A stretch of 64,000 nt of DNA, from assembly GCF_005519465.1 (NCBI RefSeq), contig NZ_CP027858.1:3472001-3536000 (forward strand), given 5' to 3'. Origin of the DNA: Streptomyces clavuligerus (GTDB lineage Bacteria > Actinomycetota > Actinomycetes > Streptomycetales > Streptomycetaceae). Positions within the stretch are counted from its first letter, which is position 1; the number at the start of each line of letters is the position of its first letter. The notes beneath the pieces are model-generated. The model did not search any database and was not told the origin of the DNA. It saw only the letters and a list, made by a program, of their open reading frames with translations. Positions 6,453 through 14,792 of the stretch are shown here, in pieces. Both the position numbers and the translations under genes were made by a program.

Positions 6453-7943
6453 TTAATGGCCCGCGCCCTGTCCGCCCTTCGCGTCCTCCCGCCGTTCCAG
6501 CAGTTGCGCCACCACGAAGCCGACCACCGCGCACACCGCGATCAGCGGCATCTGGTTCGCCGCGTCCGGCCCCAGCAGCAGCGCCGCCAGCACGGAACTC
6601 GTCACCGGCAGCCGGGTCACCACCGCCGTCGCCGTGGTCATCCCCACCGCCAGCGCCGGGGTCGCCCCGAAACCCGGGAGCCCCGCGCAGGCGATCCCGA
6701 GCGCCGTGCCCAGCAGCACCGCCGGGAAGATCGGCCCGCCGCGCAGCGCGCCCAGACAGATGCCCCAGGCGAGGCCCTTGCAGACGACGAGCGTCAGCAG
6801 CGCGGCGACCGGCCAGGCGCCGGGGTCCGCCGCGATCACACCGATGGTGATCTGGCCCGAGAGCGCGGCCTCCTCCGGCGAACGGCCGGTGAGCAGCGCG
6901 TACAGGGTCAGCAGTGCCCCCACCGCGCAGGCCGCGAGCACCGTGCGGACGGCGGTGTTCCGCGCGGTCCACGCCTCGCTGACGTATCCCAGCCGGTGCG
7001 CCGCCGTGACGACGACGCCGATCAGGACGGCGGCGGGCACCCCCCAGAGGAAGTCCCCCGCGTCCGGGGTCATATCCGGTGGAACGGTGGGCAGTTCGAG
7101 CGCGCCGATCGAGAAACCCGTCCAGGAGCCGAAGCCGGTGAAGACCAGCGCGCCGACGCCGCTCGCCAGCAGACACGGCAGCAGCAGGACGAGGAGGTGC
7201 GGCCCGGCGAGCCCGGCGGCCTCCACCATCATCACGGCGGCGACCAGCGGCCCGCCGAGGATCGTGGAGATGGCGGCCGTGGAACCGCTCGTCGCCAGCA
7301 CCATCGCCGCCCGGGGCTGGGCCGCCCGCCGGGACTCCCGGACGAAGAGCAGCGCGAGGCCGCTGCCGAGCGCCATCAGCGGGGCCTCGGGGCCGAGCAC
7401 CACCCCGAGCGGCAGTGTGGCGAGCGCGGCGACGACCACGCCGGGCAGCTCCCGGGGGCCGAGCGGGGCGCCGCCGAGGCCGTGGACGGGGGTGTGGCCG
7501 CCGCCGCCCGGGACCCGGGTGACGATCGGGGCCAGCAGCAGCCCCGCGAGCAGCAGCGCGGGCAGCGGCCACCACCAGGGCGCCCGGTCGTGGCCGAGGG
7601 CGTGCGGCAGGGTCTCCCAGACGCCGTGCTGGAACGCGTGCTGGAGGCTGACGAAGAGGAAGCACGCCAGCGCGATCGGGACGCCGACGAGGACGGAGAG
7701 CCCGAGCAGCCGCAGATAGGCGGGGCTGCGGAGGACGTCCCGGAGCGCGGGCGTCCCGGGCACCTCGGTTCCGCTGCCCGCCGCCCCGGCCGCGCTCCCG
7801 GTTCCGCTGCCCGCTGCCCCGCTCCCGGCCGCCCTGCCGTAGGCCCCGGCGGCCCCGGTGGTCCCGTCGGTCCCGGCCCCGCCCGGTCCGCCCGCGTCGG
7901 CGGCCGGTTCGCCGCCCGGGGCGCCCGGTCCGTTCGTACCCAT
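6453..7943 (-). CDS. ClC-family chloride channel or transporter
   Basis: A 496-residue integral membrane protein with about ten hydrophobic helices. ClC hallmarks are visible: LGVVLGPEAPLMALGSG corresponds to the selectivity-filter region (GxEGP type, here GPEAP), and GALRGGPIFPAVLLG corresponds to the GxFxP loop. The family carries chloride, often in exchange for protons. The first 70 residues are a Gly/Ala/Pro-rich cytoplasmic tail of low complexity. The ATG at 7943 was chosen; an in-frame TTG lies just upstream and neither has a good ribosome binding site. It is divergent from the membrane protein at 8111. Confidence 0.85.
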   Translation of the reverse strand: MGTNGPGAPGGEPAADAGGPGGAGTDGTTGAAGAYGRAAGSGAAGSGTGSAAGAAGSGTEVPGTPALRDVLRSPAYLRLLGLSVLVGVPIALACFLFVSLQHAFQHGVWETLPHALGHDRAPWWWPLPALLLAGLLLAPIVTRVPGGGGHTPVHGLGGAPLGPRELPGVVVAALATLPLGVVLGPEAPLMALGSGLALLFVRESRRAAQPRAAMVLATSGSTAAISTILGGPLVAAVMMVEAAGLAGPHLLVLLLPCLLASGVGALVFTGFGSWTGFSIGALELPTVPPDMTPDAGDFLWGVPAAVLIGVVVTAAHRLGYVSEAWTARNTAVRTVLAACAVGALLTLYALLTGRSPEEAALSGQITIGVIAADPGAWPVAALLTLVVCKGLAWGICLGALRGGPIFPAVLLGTALGIACAGLPGFGATPALAVGMTTATAVVTRLPVTSSVLAALLLGPDAANQMPLIAVCAVVGFVVAQLLERREDAKGGQGAGH

Positions 7944-8110
7944 GGGTTCATGCAACGGCCGCCCCGCGCCCGCTGCCCCCGGAGCGGCCCGTACGGGTGA
8001 GCCCCCGGGCCCGGCCGTCCGCGCCCGGCCACCCGTTCGGTGCACTGCGGCTCGCCGCCCGCGCCCGCGCCCCTTTCGCTGGAGATCCCTGGACCCACGG
8101 GAGGAAGCGC

Positions 8111-9667
8111 ATGGCCTCGGACGCCCCCGGACCCGGACCCGCCCCCCGTCCCGGCTCCGGCCCGGGCTCCGGCCCGGGCTCCGGCGACGCGGCGGACGAA
8201 CTCGCGCTGCTCCGTGAGCGGGTGGCGGCCCTGGAGAGCCGGTCGCCCGGCGGGGCCCGCCCGCGCCACCACCGGGTACGGGCCTTCTGGTCCGCCCTCC
8301 TGATCGTCGTCGGCTGTGTCCTCGCCCCGCTCGGCGCCGTCGCCGCCTGGACCGCCGACGAGGTCGGCGACACGGACCGCTATGTCGCCACCGTCGCCCC
8401 GCTCGCCTCCGACCCCGATGTGCAGGCCGCCGCCGCGAACCGGGTCACCGCCGCCGTGATGGACCACATCGACCTCACCTCCCTGCTGGAGGGCGTGGCC
8501 CCCGCCGACCGCCCCCTGCTCGCCCGCGCGCTCGGCCGGCTCGGCGGCGCGCTGGAGAACGCGGTACGGAGCTTCGTCCACGACAAGTCCCTGGAGGTGG
8601 TCTCGTCCAGCCGGTTCAAGACCCTGTGGACCGAGGCCAACCGCCGGGCCCACGACGCCGTCGACAAGGCCCTCACCGGCAGCGGCGGCGGCGCGGTCCA
8701 GCTCACCGGGAACACGGTCGAGATCGATCTCGCCCCCGTCGTCGACGAGGTCAAACAGCGGCTCGTCGCCGACGGGCTGACGGTCGCCGGGAAGATCCCC
8801 GAGGTCCACACCGACTTCGTCGTGGCGCGCTCCGACGACATCGGGAAGCTGAAGACCTGGTTCCGGCTGCTCCAGATCGCCGGGGTCTGGCTGCCCGTCC
8901 TCGCGGTGCTGCTCATCGCCGCCGGCGTGCTGCTGGCGGTGCGCCGCCGCCGGGCGCTGGTGGCCGCCGCGCTCGGGGCCGCCTTCGCCCTCGCCGTGCT
9001 GGGCCTCGCGCTGACCGCGTTCCGCGCGGTCTATCTGGACCGGCTGCCCGCCGGGGTCTCCCAGCCCGCCGCCGCCGCCGTGTACGACGCGCTGACCCGT
9101 TTCCTCCGGGAGGCGGTACGGATGGTGATCGCCCTCGGGATCGTCGTCGCGCTGGCCGCCTGGCTCTCCGGGCCCGGCCGCCACGCGGTCCTCGTCCGTC
9201 ACATCTGGCACACCGGTATCGACGCGCTGCGCTCCGCGGCCGACCGGCTGGGGCTGCGGACCGGGCCGGTCGGTCCGTGGCTGCGCCGTCACCGCCGGTG
9301 GGTGGTGTGGGTCCTGCTCGCCGCCGCCGTCCTCGCGTATCTCCTGTGGAGCCACCCCACCGCCTGGGTGGTGGTCGGGATCGCGCTGGTCTTCCTCTTC
9401 GTCCTCGCGGTGGTCGACTTCCTCGCCGCCGAGCCCGCCGAGCCCGCGGCCGGGGGGCCCGCCACCGGAGCGCCCGCCGGGCCTGCCGGGCCTGCCGCCG
9501 GGAGGCCCGATGGAGGAGTCGGTGGAGAGACCGGCGGAGGAACCGGTGGCGGGGTCGGTGGAGGAGCTGGTGGCGGAGCTGGTCAGGCCCCCGGGGAGCC
9601 TCCCGCCCGACCCGGGGATTCACCCGAACGGGCGTATCCGGATGGCGGCCCTACCCCGCAGAGCTGA
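8111..9667 (+). CDS. Multi-pass membrane protein with Gly-rich tail
   Basis: A 518-residue protein. A Pro/Gly/Ser-rich N-terminus and a short coiled segment (ELALLRERVAALESR) precede a first membrane helix (FWSALLIVVGCVLAPLGAVA). A 180-residue presumably extracytoplasmic domain follows, starting with DTDRYVATVAPLASDPDVQA, then five or so helices. The last 80 residues are low-complexity Gly/Glu/Pro. The layout matches a widespread actinobacterial membrane protein family of unknown role. GGGAGGAAG precedes the ATG. The next gene, also membrane, follows after 57 bases and may share the transcript. Confidence 0.7.
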   Translation: MASDAPGPGPAPRPGSGPGSGPGSGDAADELALLRERVAALESRSPGGARPRHHRVRAFWSALLIVVGCVLAPLGAVAAWTADEVGDTDRYVATVAPLASDPDVQAAAANRVTAAVMDHIDLTSLLEGVAPADRPLLARALGRLGGALENAVRSFVHDKSLEVVSSSRFKTLWTEANRRAHDAVDKALTGSGGGAVQLTGNTVEIDLAPVVDEVKQRLVADGLTVAGKIPEVHTDFVVARSDDIGKLKTWFRLLQIAGVWLPVLAVLLIAAGVLLAVRRRRALVAAALGAAFALAVLGLALTAFRAVYLDRLPAGVSQPAAAAVYDALTRFLREAVRMVIALGIVVALAAWLSGPGRHAVLVRHIWHTGIDALRSAADRLGLRTGPVGPWLRRHRRWVVWVLLAAAVLAYLLWSHPTAWVVVGIALVFLFVLAVVDFLAAEPAEPAAGGPATGAPAGPAGPAAGRPDGGVGGETGGGTGGGVGGGAGGGAGQAPGEPPARPGDSPERAYPDGGPTPQS

Positions 9668-9724
9668 GGCTGAGGCTCGAATCCCCGTCCGCGTCGGGCG
9701 ACGGGGACAAGGAAAGGAGGTCCC

Positions 9725-10198
9725 ATGAGCCACGCAGCACCGTCGGCCGGGACCCCGCCCCCCAAGCCCTCCCACGGCACCGGGCCGCACGGCACCGGCC
9801 GGCACGGGGACGGGAACAGCCAATGGGCCGTGGGCGGCGTGATCTTCGCGGGCGTCCTGATGCTCTGCAGCGGGGTCCTGGGGATCCTCCAGGGCATCGC
9901 CGCGATCGCCGAGAACGACGTCTACGGCCGGGTCGGCAACTACGTCTACCGGATCAACCTCACCGGCTGGGGCTGGATTCATCTGATCATCGGCATCCTG
10001 CTGGTGATCGTGGGTTACGGAATCCTGAAGAACATGGAGTGGGCCCGGTACTCGGGTCTCTTCCTCGCGTCGGTCAGCCTGATCGCGCAGTTCCTCTTCC
10101 TGCCGTATCTGCCGGTCTGGTCACTGATCATGATCGCCATCGACATCTTCATCATCTGGGCGCTGGCGGTCTACCACACCGGGGATCTGGACTTCTAG
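9725..10198 (+). CDS. Small four-helix membrane protein (DUF7144-like)
   Basis: A 157-residue protein with a hydrophilic His/Gly-rich N-terminus and four membrane helices, starting near WAVGGVIFAGVLMLCSGVLG. The YRINLTGWGWIHLIIGILL and ILKNMEWARYSGLFLA segments are typical of a conserved actinobacterial membrane family now called DUF7144. No catalytic motif is seen. AAGGAGG lies upstream of the ATG, an excellent ribosome binding site. A strong hairpin follows at 10267-10305. The function of the family is unknown. Confidence 0.8.
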   Translation: MSHAAPSAGTPPPKPSHGTGPHGTGRHGDGNSQWAVGGVIFAGVLMLCSGVLGILQGIAAIAENDVYGRVGNYVYRINLTGWGWIHLIIGILLVIVGYGILKNMEWARYSGLFLASVSLIAQFLFLPYLPVWSLIMIAIDIFIIWALAVYHTGDLDF

Positions 10199-10266
10199 GA
10201 GTCCCGAGCCCCCGGACCGCCGCGGACTCCCGCGGACCCCGCGGGGTCCCGGAGACGCCGGAAGCC

Positions 10267-10305
10267 GTGTGGACCGGAGGCCCCCGGTGGGCCGCCGGTC
10301 CACAC
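10267..10305. terminator. Strong hairpin after the DUF7144-like gene
   Basis: GTGTGGACCGG (10267-10277) pairs perfectly with CCGGTCCACAC (10295-10305); the loop contains a further GGCCC/GGGCC pairing. No T-tract follows. Confidence 0.7.
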
Positions 10306-10408
10306 GCCCGCGCCCCGGCCCCCAGGGGAACCCCGGGGTGCTGTCCCCACCCCCGGCCCACCGGCCTCCCGGATGGGCCGGGCCGCCGTCCCCGACCAGG
10401 CTGGGGAC

Positions 10409-11998
10409 ATGGCGACTTCACATCTCACGGCGGTCGCGCTGGCGGCCGTCCTCACGGGTCTCGACGCCTCGCTGCCGCCGCCGGACGACCGCAGTCCGTC
10501 CCGTTCCGGCGCCCCGGCACTGGAGTGGACGGGCTGCGCGCGCACCGGCGGACCGGCGGACCAGGAGTGCGCGGACCTCACGGTGCCGCTCGACCACACG
10601 GACCCCGGCGGTCCGGCCGTCACCGTCGGCGTGTCCCGGGTGCCCGGCGGGCGCCCCGCCGCCGAACGGCGCGGAACGCTGCTCGTCATCGCGGGCGGCC
10701 CCGGGGGCTCCGGGATCAAACGGCTGGCGGAGAAGGGCGAGGCGCTGCGGCAGCGCACCGGCGGACGGTACGACCTGGTGGCCATGGACCCCCGGGGGGT
10801 GGGCCGGAGCACCCGGGCGAGCTGCGGTCTCGGGCCCCAGGACCGGATGCTGACCGCGCTGCGGCCCTGGCCGGACGGGGCCGGGCGGATCGGGGAGAGC
10901 ACCGCCCGCGCCCGCCGGACGGCCGAGGCGTGCGGGCGCAACGGCGGCGCGCTGCTGCGGAGCCTCTCCACGGCCGACCAGGTACGGGACATCGAACGGT
11001 TCCGGCAGGCGCTCGGCGCGGAGAAGCTGTCCGCCTGGGGCATCTCCTACGGCGCGTACGTGGGCGCGGTGTACGCGCAGAAGTATCCGCACCGCACCGA
11101 CCGCTGGGTCCTCGACAGCGTCGGCGACCCCGATCCCGCGCTGGTCTCCCGGGCCTGGATGGCCAACACCTCCCAGGCGGTTGAGGAACGCTTCCCGGAC
11201 TTCGCGCGCTGGGCCGCCGACCCGGCCCGCGAGAACGAACCCGGGCACGGGGACGGACCCGGTCGCGGGGACGGACCCGGGCACGGGCGCCCGGGTGGGG
11301 GGCTGCGGCTCGCCGAACGCCCCGAGGACGTACGGCCGTTGTTCCTGTCGCTCGCCGCCCGGCTCGACCGCGCGCCGCGCCCGTCCGCGACCCCCGGTGT
11401 CCCGCTCACCGGCAACACTCTGCGCCAGGCCCTGCACCTCGCCCTCTACAGCGAGGCGGGCTTCGCCGGGCTGGCCCGGCTGCTCCAGGAGGTCCAGGAC
11501 CCGCGGGCCAGGCCCGTGCTCCCGGCGGAGCTGACGGCCCCGGTCCCGGACGAGGACGTCGCCGTGATGGTCGCCGTCGTCTGCAACGACGTCCGCTGGC
11601 CCGGCCGGATTCCGGAGTACGAACGGGCCGTGGCCGCCGACCGGGCCCGGTACCCGCTCACGGCGGGGATGCCCGCGAACCTCCTTCCGTGTGCGTTCTG
11701 GAAGGACGCCCCGGCCGAGGAGCCCACCCGGATCACCGACGACGGGCCCTCCAACCTGCTGCTGGTGCAGAGCCTGCGGGACCCGGCGACGCCGCACTTC
11801 GGCGCGGTGCGGATGCGGGAGGCCCTGGGGCGGCGCGCCCGGATGGTCTCCGTCGACCGGGGCGGGCACGGGGTCTACCTGGGTGTGGGGGACGCCTGCT
11901 CCGACGCCGCGGTCACCCGTTTCCTGACCACGGGGGAGCGCCCGGAGACGGACATCCGCTGCCCGGCTCCCGGCCCCGCGCGGGGCGCCGACGGCTGA
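10409..11998 (+). CDS. Alpha/beta hydrolase, tripeptidyl-aminopeptidase type (S33-like)
   Basis: A 529-residue hydrolase. LLVIAGGPGGSG (about residue 95) is the oxyanion loop, WGISYGAYVGAVYAQ contains the G-x-S-x-G nucleophile elbow, and the C-terminal domain supplies QSLRDPATP (Asp) and DRGGHGVYL (His). This matches streptomycete secreted tripeptidyl aminopeptidases, which remove N-terminal peptides. The N-terminus (HLTAVALAAVLTGL) is a weak signal peptide, so export is likely but not certain. A (GHGDGPGRGDG) low-complexity insert sits near residue 280. The ATG at 10409 follows GGGGAC; an upstream ATG at 10373 is possible. Confidence 0.85.
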   Translation: MATSHLTAVALAAVLTGLDASLPPPDDRSPSRSGAPALEWTGCARTGGPADQECADLTVPLDHTDPGGPAVTVGVSRVPGGRPAAERRGTLLVIAGGPGGSGIKRLAEKGEALRQRTGGRYDLVAMDPRGVGRSTRASCGLGPQDRMLTALRPWPDGAGRIGESTARARRTAEACGRNGGALLRSLSTADQVRDIERFRQALGAEKLSAWGISYGAYVGAVYAQKYPHRTDRWVLDSVGDPDPALVSRAWMANTSQAVEERFPDFARWAADPARENEPGHGDGPGRGDGPGHGRPGGGLRLAERPEDVRPLFLSLAARLDRAPRPSATPGVPLTGNTLRQALHLALYSEAGFAGLARLLQEVQDPRARPVLPAELTAPVPDEDVAVMVAVVCNDVRWPGRIPEYERAVAADRARYPLTAGMPANLLPCAFWKDAPAEEPTRITDDGPSNLLLVQSLRDPATPHFGAVRMREALGRRARMVSVDRGGHGVYLGVGDACSDAAVTRFLTTGERPETDIRCPAPGPARGADG

Positions 11999-12012
11999 AC
12001 GGGCGGCGGCGC

Positions 12013-12885
12013 TCAGGACGGCTTCTTCAGCAGCTCCACCATGCTGGAGAAGCTGTTCTCCGCGTAGCCCGCCGCCATGCCCCGCCGGAAGAACGCCACG
12101 ACCGCCTCGGGGAGCGCGGTGTCGACCCCGGAGTCGGCCATGGTGTGCAGGATGTGCTCGACGCTCGCGGTGCCCATGGCCAGCCGGTCCACATCGCCCC
12201 CGTGGTGCCCCGTGTCGATGCGGTCGGCGTAGAAGCGGAGGAACCCCGGGAGCGAGGCCACGGTGTCCGAGGCGTGCGGCAGGATGTCCGCCGCCTTGAG
12301 GCCGTTGGCGTCGGCCAGGGCCACCGCCTGCCAGTAGCCGAGCATCGCGTTCCAGAACATCACCATCCCGATCTGGTACATCAGCGCCGCGAGACCCGGG
12401 TCCTCGCCCCGGTAGTCGGTGCGGGTCAGCGTCCGGAGCGTTTCCCGGTGGCGCTCGAACGCCGCCGACGGACCGCTGTAGAACGCGGACGACTCGGGCG
12501 AACCGATGCCCGACGGCGGTACGGTGACGCCGCCCGCGATCAGAGTGCCGCCGTGCTCCGCGATCCAGCGGGCGCCCGCGCGGGTCTTCTCCGGGGTGTC
12601 GGAGCTGAGGTTGACGACGACCTTTCCGGCGAGCGCGTCGGCGGCGGGCCCGAGCAGCGCGTACATCGCGTCGTAGTCGGTCAGGCTCAGCACGACCAGC
12701 TCGTTCGCGGCCACCGCCGCGGCGACGTCCGGCGCGCGCACCGCGCCCCGTTCGACCAGGGCGTCGGCCCGGGAGGCGGTGCGGTTCCAGACGGTGAGCC
12801 CATGGCCCCGGTCGAGCAGGGCGTTGCCCATGGCCTGGCCCATGGGGCCGAGTCCGATGAGGGTGAGGGGCGCGGGGCGGGACAT
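12013..12885 (-). CDS. Imine-reductase-like NAD(P)-dependent oxidoreductase
   Basis: A 290-residue beta-hydroxyacid dehydrogenase-fold protein. The dinucleotide site is LIGLGPMGQAMGNALLDRGH then TVWNRT. The NLSSDTPEKTRAGA and VPPSGIGSPESSAFYSG segments are the signatures that set imine reductases apart from hydroxyisobutyrate dehydrogenases. At the position of the catalytic Asp in R-selective members (L-Y-D), this protein has Tyr170 (LAALMYQIG), as in S-selective members. GGAGG precedes the ATG by five bases; a TTG at 12897 was rejected. Two TetR-type operators lie upstream. The natural substrate of such enzymes is usually unknown. Confidence 0.82.
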   Translation of the reverse strand: MSRPAPLTLIGLGPMGQAMGNALLDRGHGLTVWNRTASRADALVERGAVRAPDVAAAVAANELVVLSLTDYDAMYALLGPAADALAGKVVVNLSSDTPEKTRAGARWIAEHGGTLIAGGVTVPPSGIGSPESSAFYSGPSAAFERHRETLRTLTRTDYRGEDPGLAALMYQIGMVMFWNAMLGYWQAVALADANGLKAADILPHASDTVASLPGFLRFYADRIDTGHHGGDVDRLAMGTASVEHILHTMADSGVDTALPEAVVAFFRRGMAAGYAENSFSSMVELLKKPS

Positions 12886-12934
12886 CAGATCCTCCAACAG
12901 GGTGCGGTGGACACGTCGTTCACCCGGGTCGCGT

Positions 12935-13005
12935 CACTAGAACGAACGCTCTATCCAGGGCGTGGCGCCGACTGTAGCACGGAAAGTGGAGCGATCGTTC
13001 TAGTG
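12935..13005. promoter_or_regulatory. Paired TetR-type operators upstream of the imine reductase
   Basis: CACTAGAACGAACGCTC (12935-12951) and GAGCGATCGTTCTAGTG (12989-13005) are inverted copies that differ at one base. Each is itself a near-palindrome of the AGAACG-NN-CGTTCT type bound by many TetR repressors. The centres are 54 bases apart, about five helical turns. They flank or overlap the probable promoter of the gene starting at 12885. No TetR gene is adjacent, so the repressor would act from elsewhere. Confidence 0.6.
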
Positions 13006-13039
13006 GGGGCGGTGGAGTGGTGGGGGAAGTTGTCCACAG

Positions 13040-14038
13040 GCTGTGGATGGCGGATGGCGGATGGCGGATGGTGCGGGACGGAGGCCGGGGCGGCCCGCCA
13101 GGTCCGACCGTGAGCCGGTGCCGGGCCCCGGGCCGGGCTCCGGTTCGGGGGGCCGCCGCCTCGGTGGGTGTCCACGTAGACGGGCGCGCGGCCCGGCGAA
13201 CGCCCGCCGCGGTAGGTGTCCACGCCGGTGAGTCCGCCGTGACGCCCGACGTGCCGCCCCGGCGGACGCGCCCGCCGCGAAAGCCCCTCGGCCCCGGCGC
13301 CGAGCGGACGGACCGTCATCATCCCGCCCTGCGGCCGATGTCACGGCACCGCCCCGCCGGACCGCCGCGCGGGGCGGCACGGCGGGGCGGCGCGCCGCCG
13401 GACCCGCCGTACGGGCCGTCGCGCCGTTGGCACCGCTCGCGGGGCGTCGTGCCGTCGGGCCCGTTGCGCGCCGGACCGCCGTACGGGGTCGCGCCGTCGG
13501 GTGCCGCGCGGGGCACCGGGCTGTCGGCACCGCCCGCCGGGTGTCGCACAGGAGAGTGCGCCGCCGGGCTGTGTACGGGGGAGAGCCCCGCCGGGTGCCG
13601 CGCGGGACGCCGCACCGCCGGGCCCGCCGTACGGGGTGCCGGTCCGCCGGGCTGCCGTCCGGGGCCACTGTCCGCCGGGCCCGCCGCCCCGGGGAACGGG
13701 CCACCGGGCGCCGTACGGGCGCCTGTACGGGGTGCCGCACCACCGGTGCCGCCGGACCCGCCGACCGGGGCGGCGCACGTTGACACCGCCGCCCCGGGGA
13801 GCGCCCGCCGGGTGTCGCGGGGCGCCGTCCCGACAGGCTCCGCGCAGGGGAACGTGTCGCCGGGCGCGGGGCACGTACGGTGGGCGCCGCCCCGTCGGCC
13901 CCGACGCCCGGGGCGCCCCCAAGCGTCGCGCGAGGTTCACGCCGCCGGGCCGCCGCCCCGGGGAGCGGGCCACCGGCGCCGCACGGGGGAGCCCGCCGCC
14001 GGGCCGCCGCCGCGCGGGAAGCGCCCCGCCGCGCGGGG
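13040..14038. repeat. About 1 kb of GC-rich degenerate short repeats, no gene seen
   Basis: The stretch starts with four 7-base units (GGATGGC type, 13047-13074) and from 13240 on is an irregular series of CCGCCGGG, GCCGTACGGGG and GCCGCGCGGGG blocks every 20-30 bases. Many blocks are self-complementary, so the strand could fold into serial small hairpins. Open frames exist on both strands but all are Arg/Pro/Gly/Ala-rich with no motif, start site or codon preference, so I do not call a gene. It looks like a decayed minisatellite. Confidence 0.55.
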
Positions 14039-14575
14039 CTACACCTCCCAGCGGGTCGCGTAGTACGCCACCTCCTCGTCCTCCCCGATGCGTTCCATCC
14101 CCGCCGCCCGCATGACCCGCTGCGAGGCGGCGTTGTCGTGACCGGCGTCCCCCTCGACCCGCCGGACGCCCGACTCCCGCGCGTGCGCGAGCAGTCCGCG
14201 CAGGGCCTCGGTCGCGTACCCCCGGCCCCGCTCCGCCGGGATCAAGCTATAGCCGATGGTCACGCTCCCGGCCTCGTCCGGCGGGCCGTGGAAACCCACC
14301 CCGCCGATCGCCCGGCCGCCGTCCCGCAGCCGCACCTCGTACGGGCGGTACGGGCCGTACGGCCGGGGGTCGCCGCCCGGTGACTCCCCGGGGATGTCCT
14401 CGTCGCACGCCCGCAGGAACTTCCGCGCGGCCACCAGGTCGCCGTCCGTGGGATACCCCGGCGACCAGTGGGCCGCCCGCCCGGGGTCCCCGTCCTGACC
14501 GGCGGTGAGCAGCCGTTCCGCCTCGGCGGGGTCGAGGGGGTGGAGGAGCAGCCGTTCCGTCTCAAGATCCTTCAT
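14039..14575 (-). CDS. GNAT-family N-acetyltransferase (RimJ/RimL type)
   Basis: A 178-residue acetyltransferase. TERLLLHPLDPAEAERLL is the usual opening of the Acetyltransf_3 group; SLIPAERGRGYATEALRGLL is the acetyl-CoA-binding R-G-R-G-Y-A-T-E-A motif; and GHDNAASQRVMRAAGMERIG is the N-x-A-S-x-R-V-x-x-x-x-G-F/M signature near the C-terminus. These enzymes acetylate protein N-termini or small amines. The first codons MKDLETERL are the standard start for the group; the ribosome binding site is weak. It is divergent from the XRE gene at 14793. Confidence 0.9.
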   Translation of the reverse strand: MKDLETERLLLHPLDPAEAERLLTAGQDGDPGRAAHWSPGYPTDGDLVAARKFLRACDEDIPGESPGGDPRPYGPYRPYEVRLRDGGRAIGGVGFHGPPDEAGSVTIGYSLIPAERGRGYATEALRGLLAHARESGVRRVEGDAGHDNAASQRVMRAAGMERIGEDEEVAYYATRWEV

Positions 14576-14792
14576 GGGGGTGAAGTATGCGGGGCCGCCG
14601 CTCCGGGGGCGCGGGCCAGGAGGCCGATGGCGTCAACAGGGCGCCGTCCAGGGGTACTTGCCTGCCGGGAGCGCCCGGCGCGCGCCCTACCATCGGGAAG
14701 CAGTCCGCGCCCGAGACCGGCCCGGGGCGGGCCACGGGTCCCGGCCCCGTGACCCCGCCCCGGGCCCCCCGAGACAAGCCGCCGAGGTGAAC

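Noticed and set aside
5590..7665. 691-codon frame joining the APH kinase to upstream sequence
   Set aside because: The upstream part is out of frame with the ClC gene; kinase homology begins after the ATG at 6378, which has a good ribosome binding site.
13000..14063. Arg/Pro/Ala-rich frames of 240-350 codons
   Set aside because: They arise from the degenerate CG-rich repeat stretch and show no codon preference or motif.
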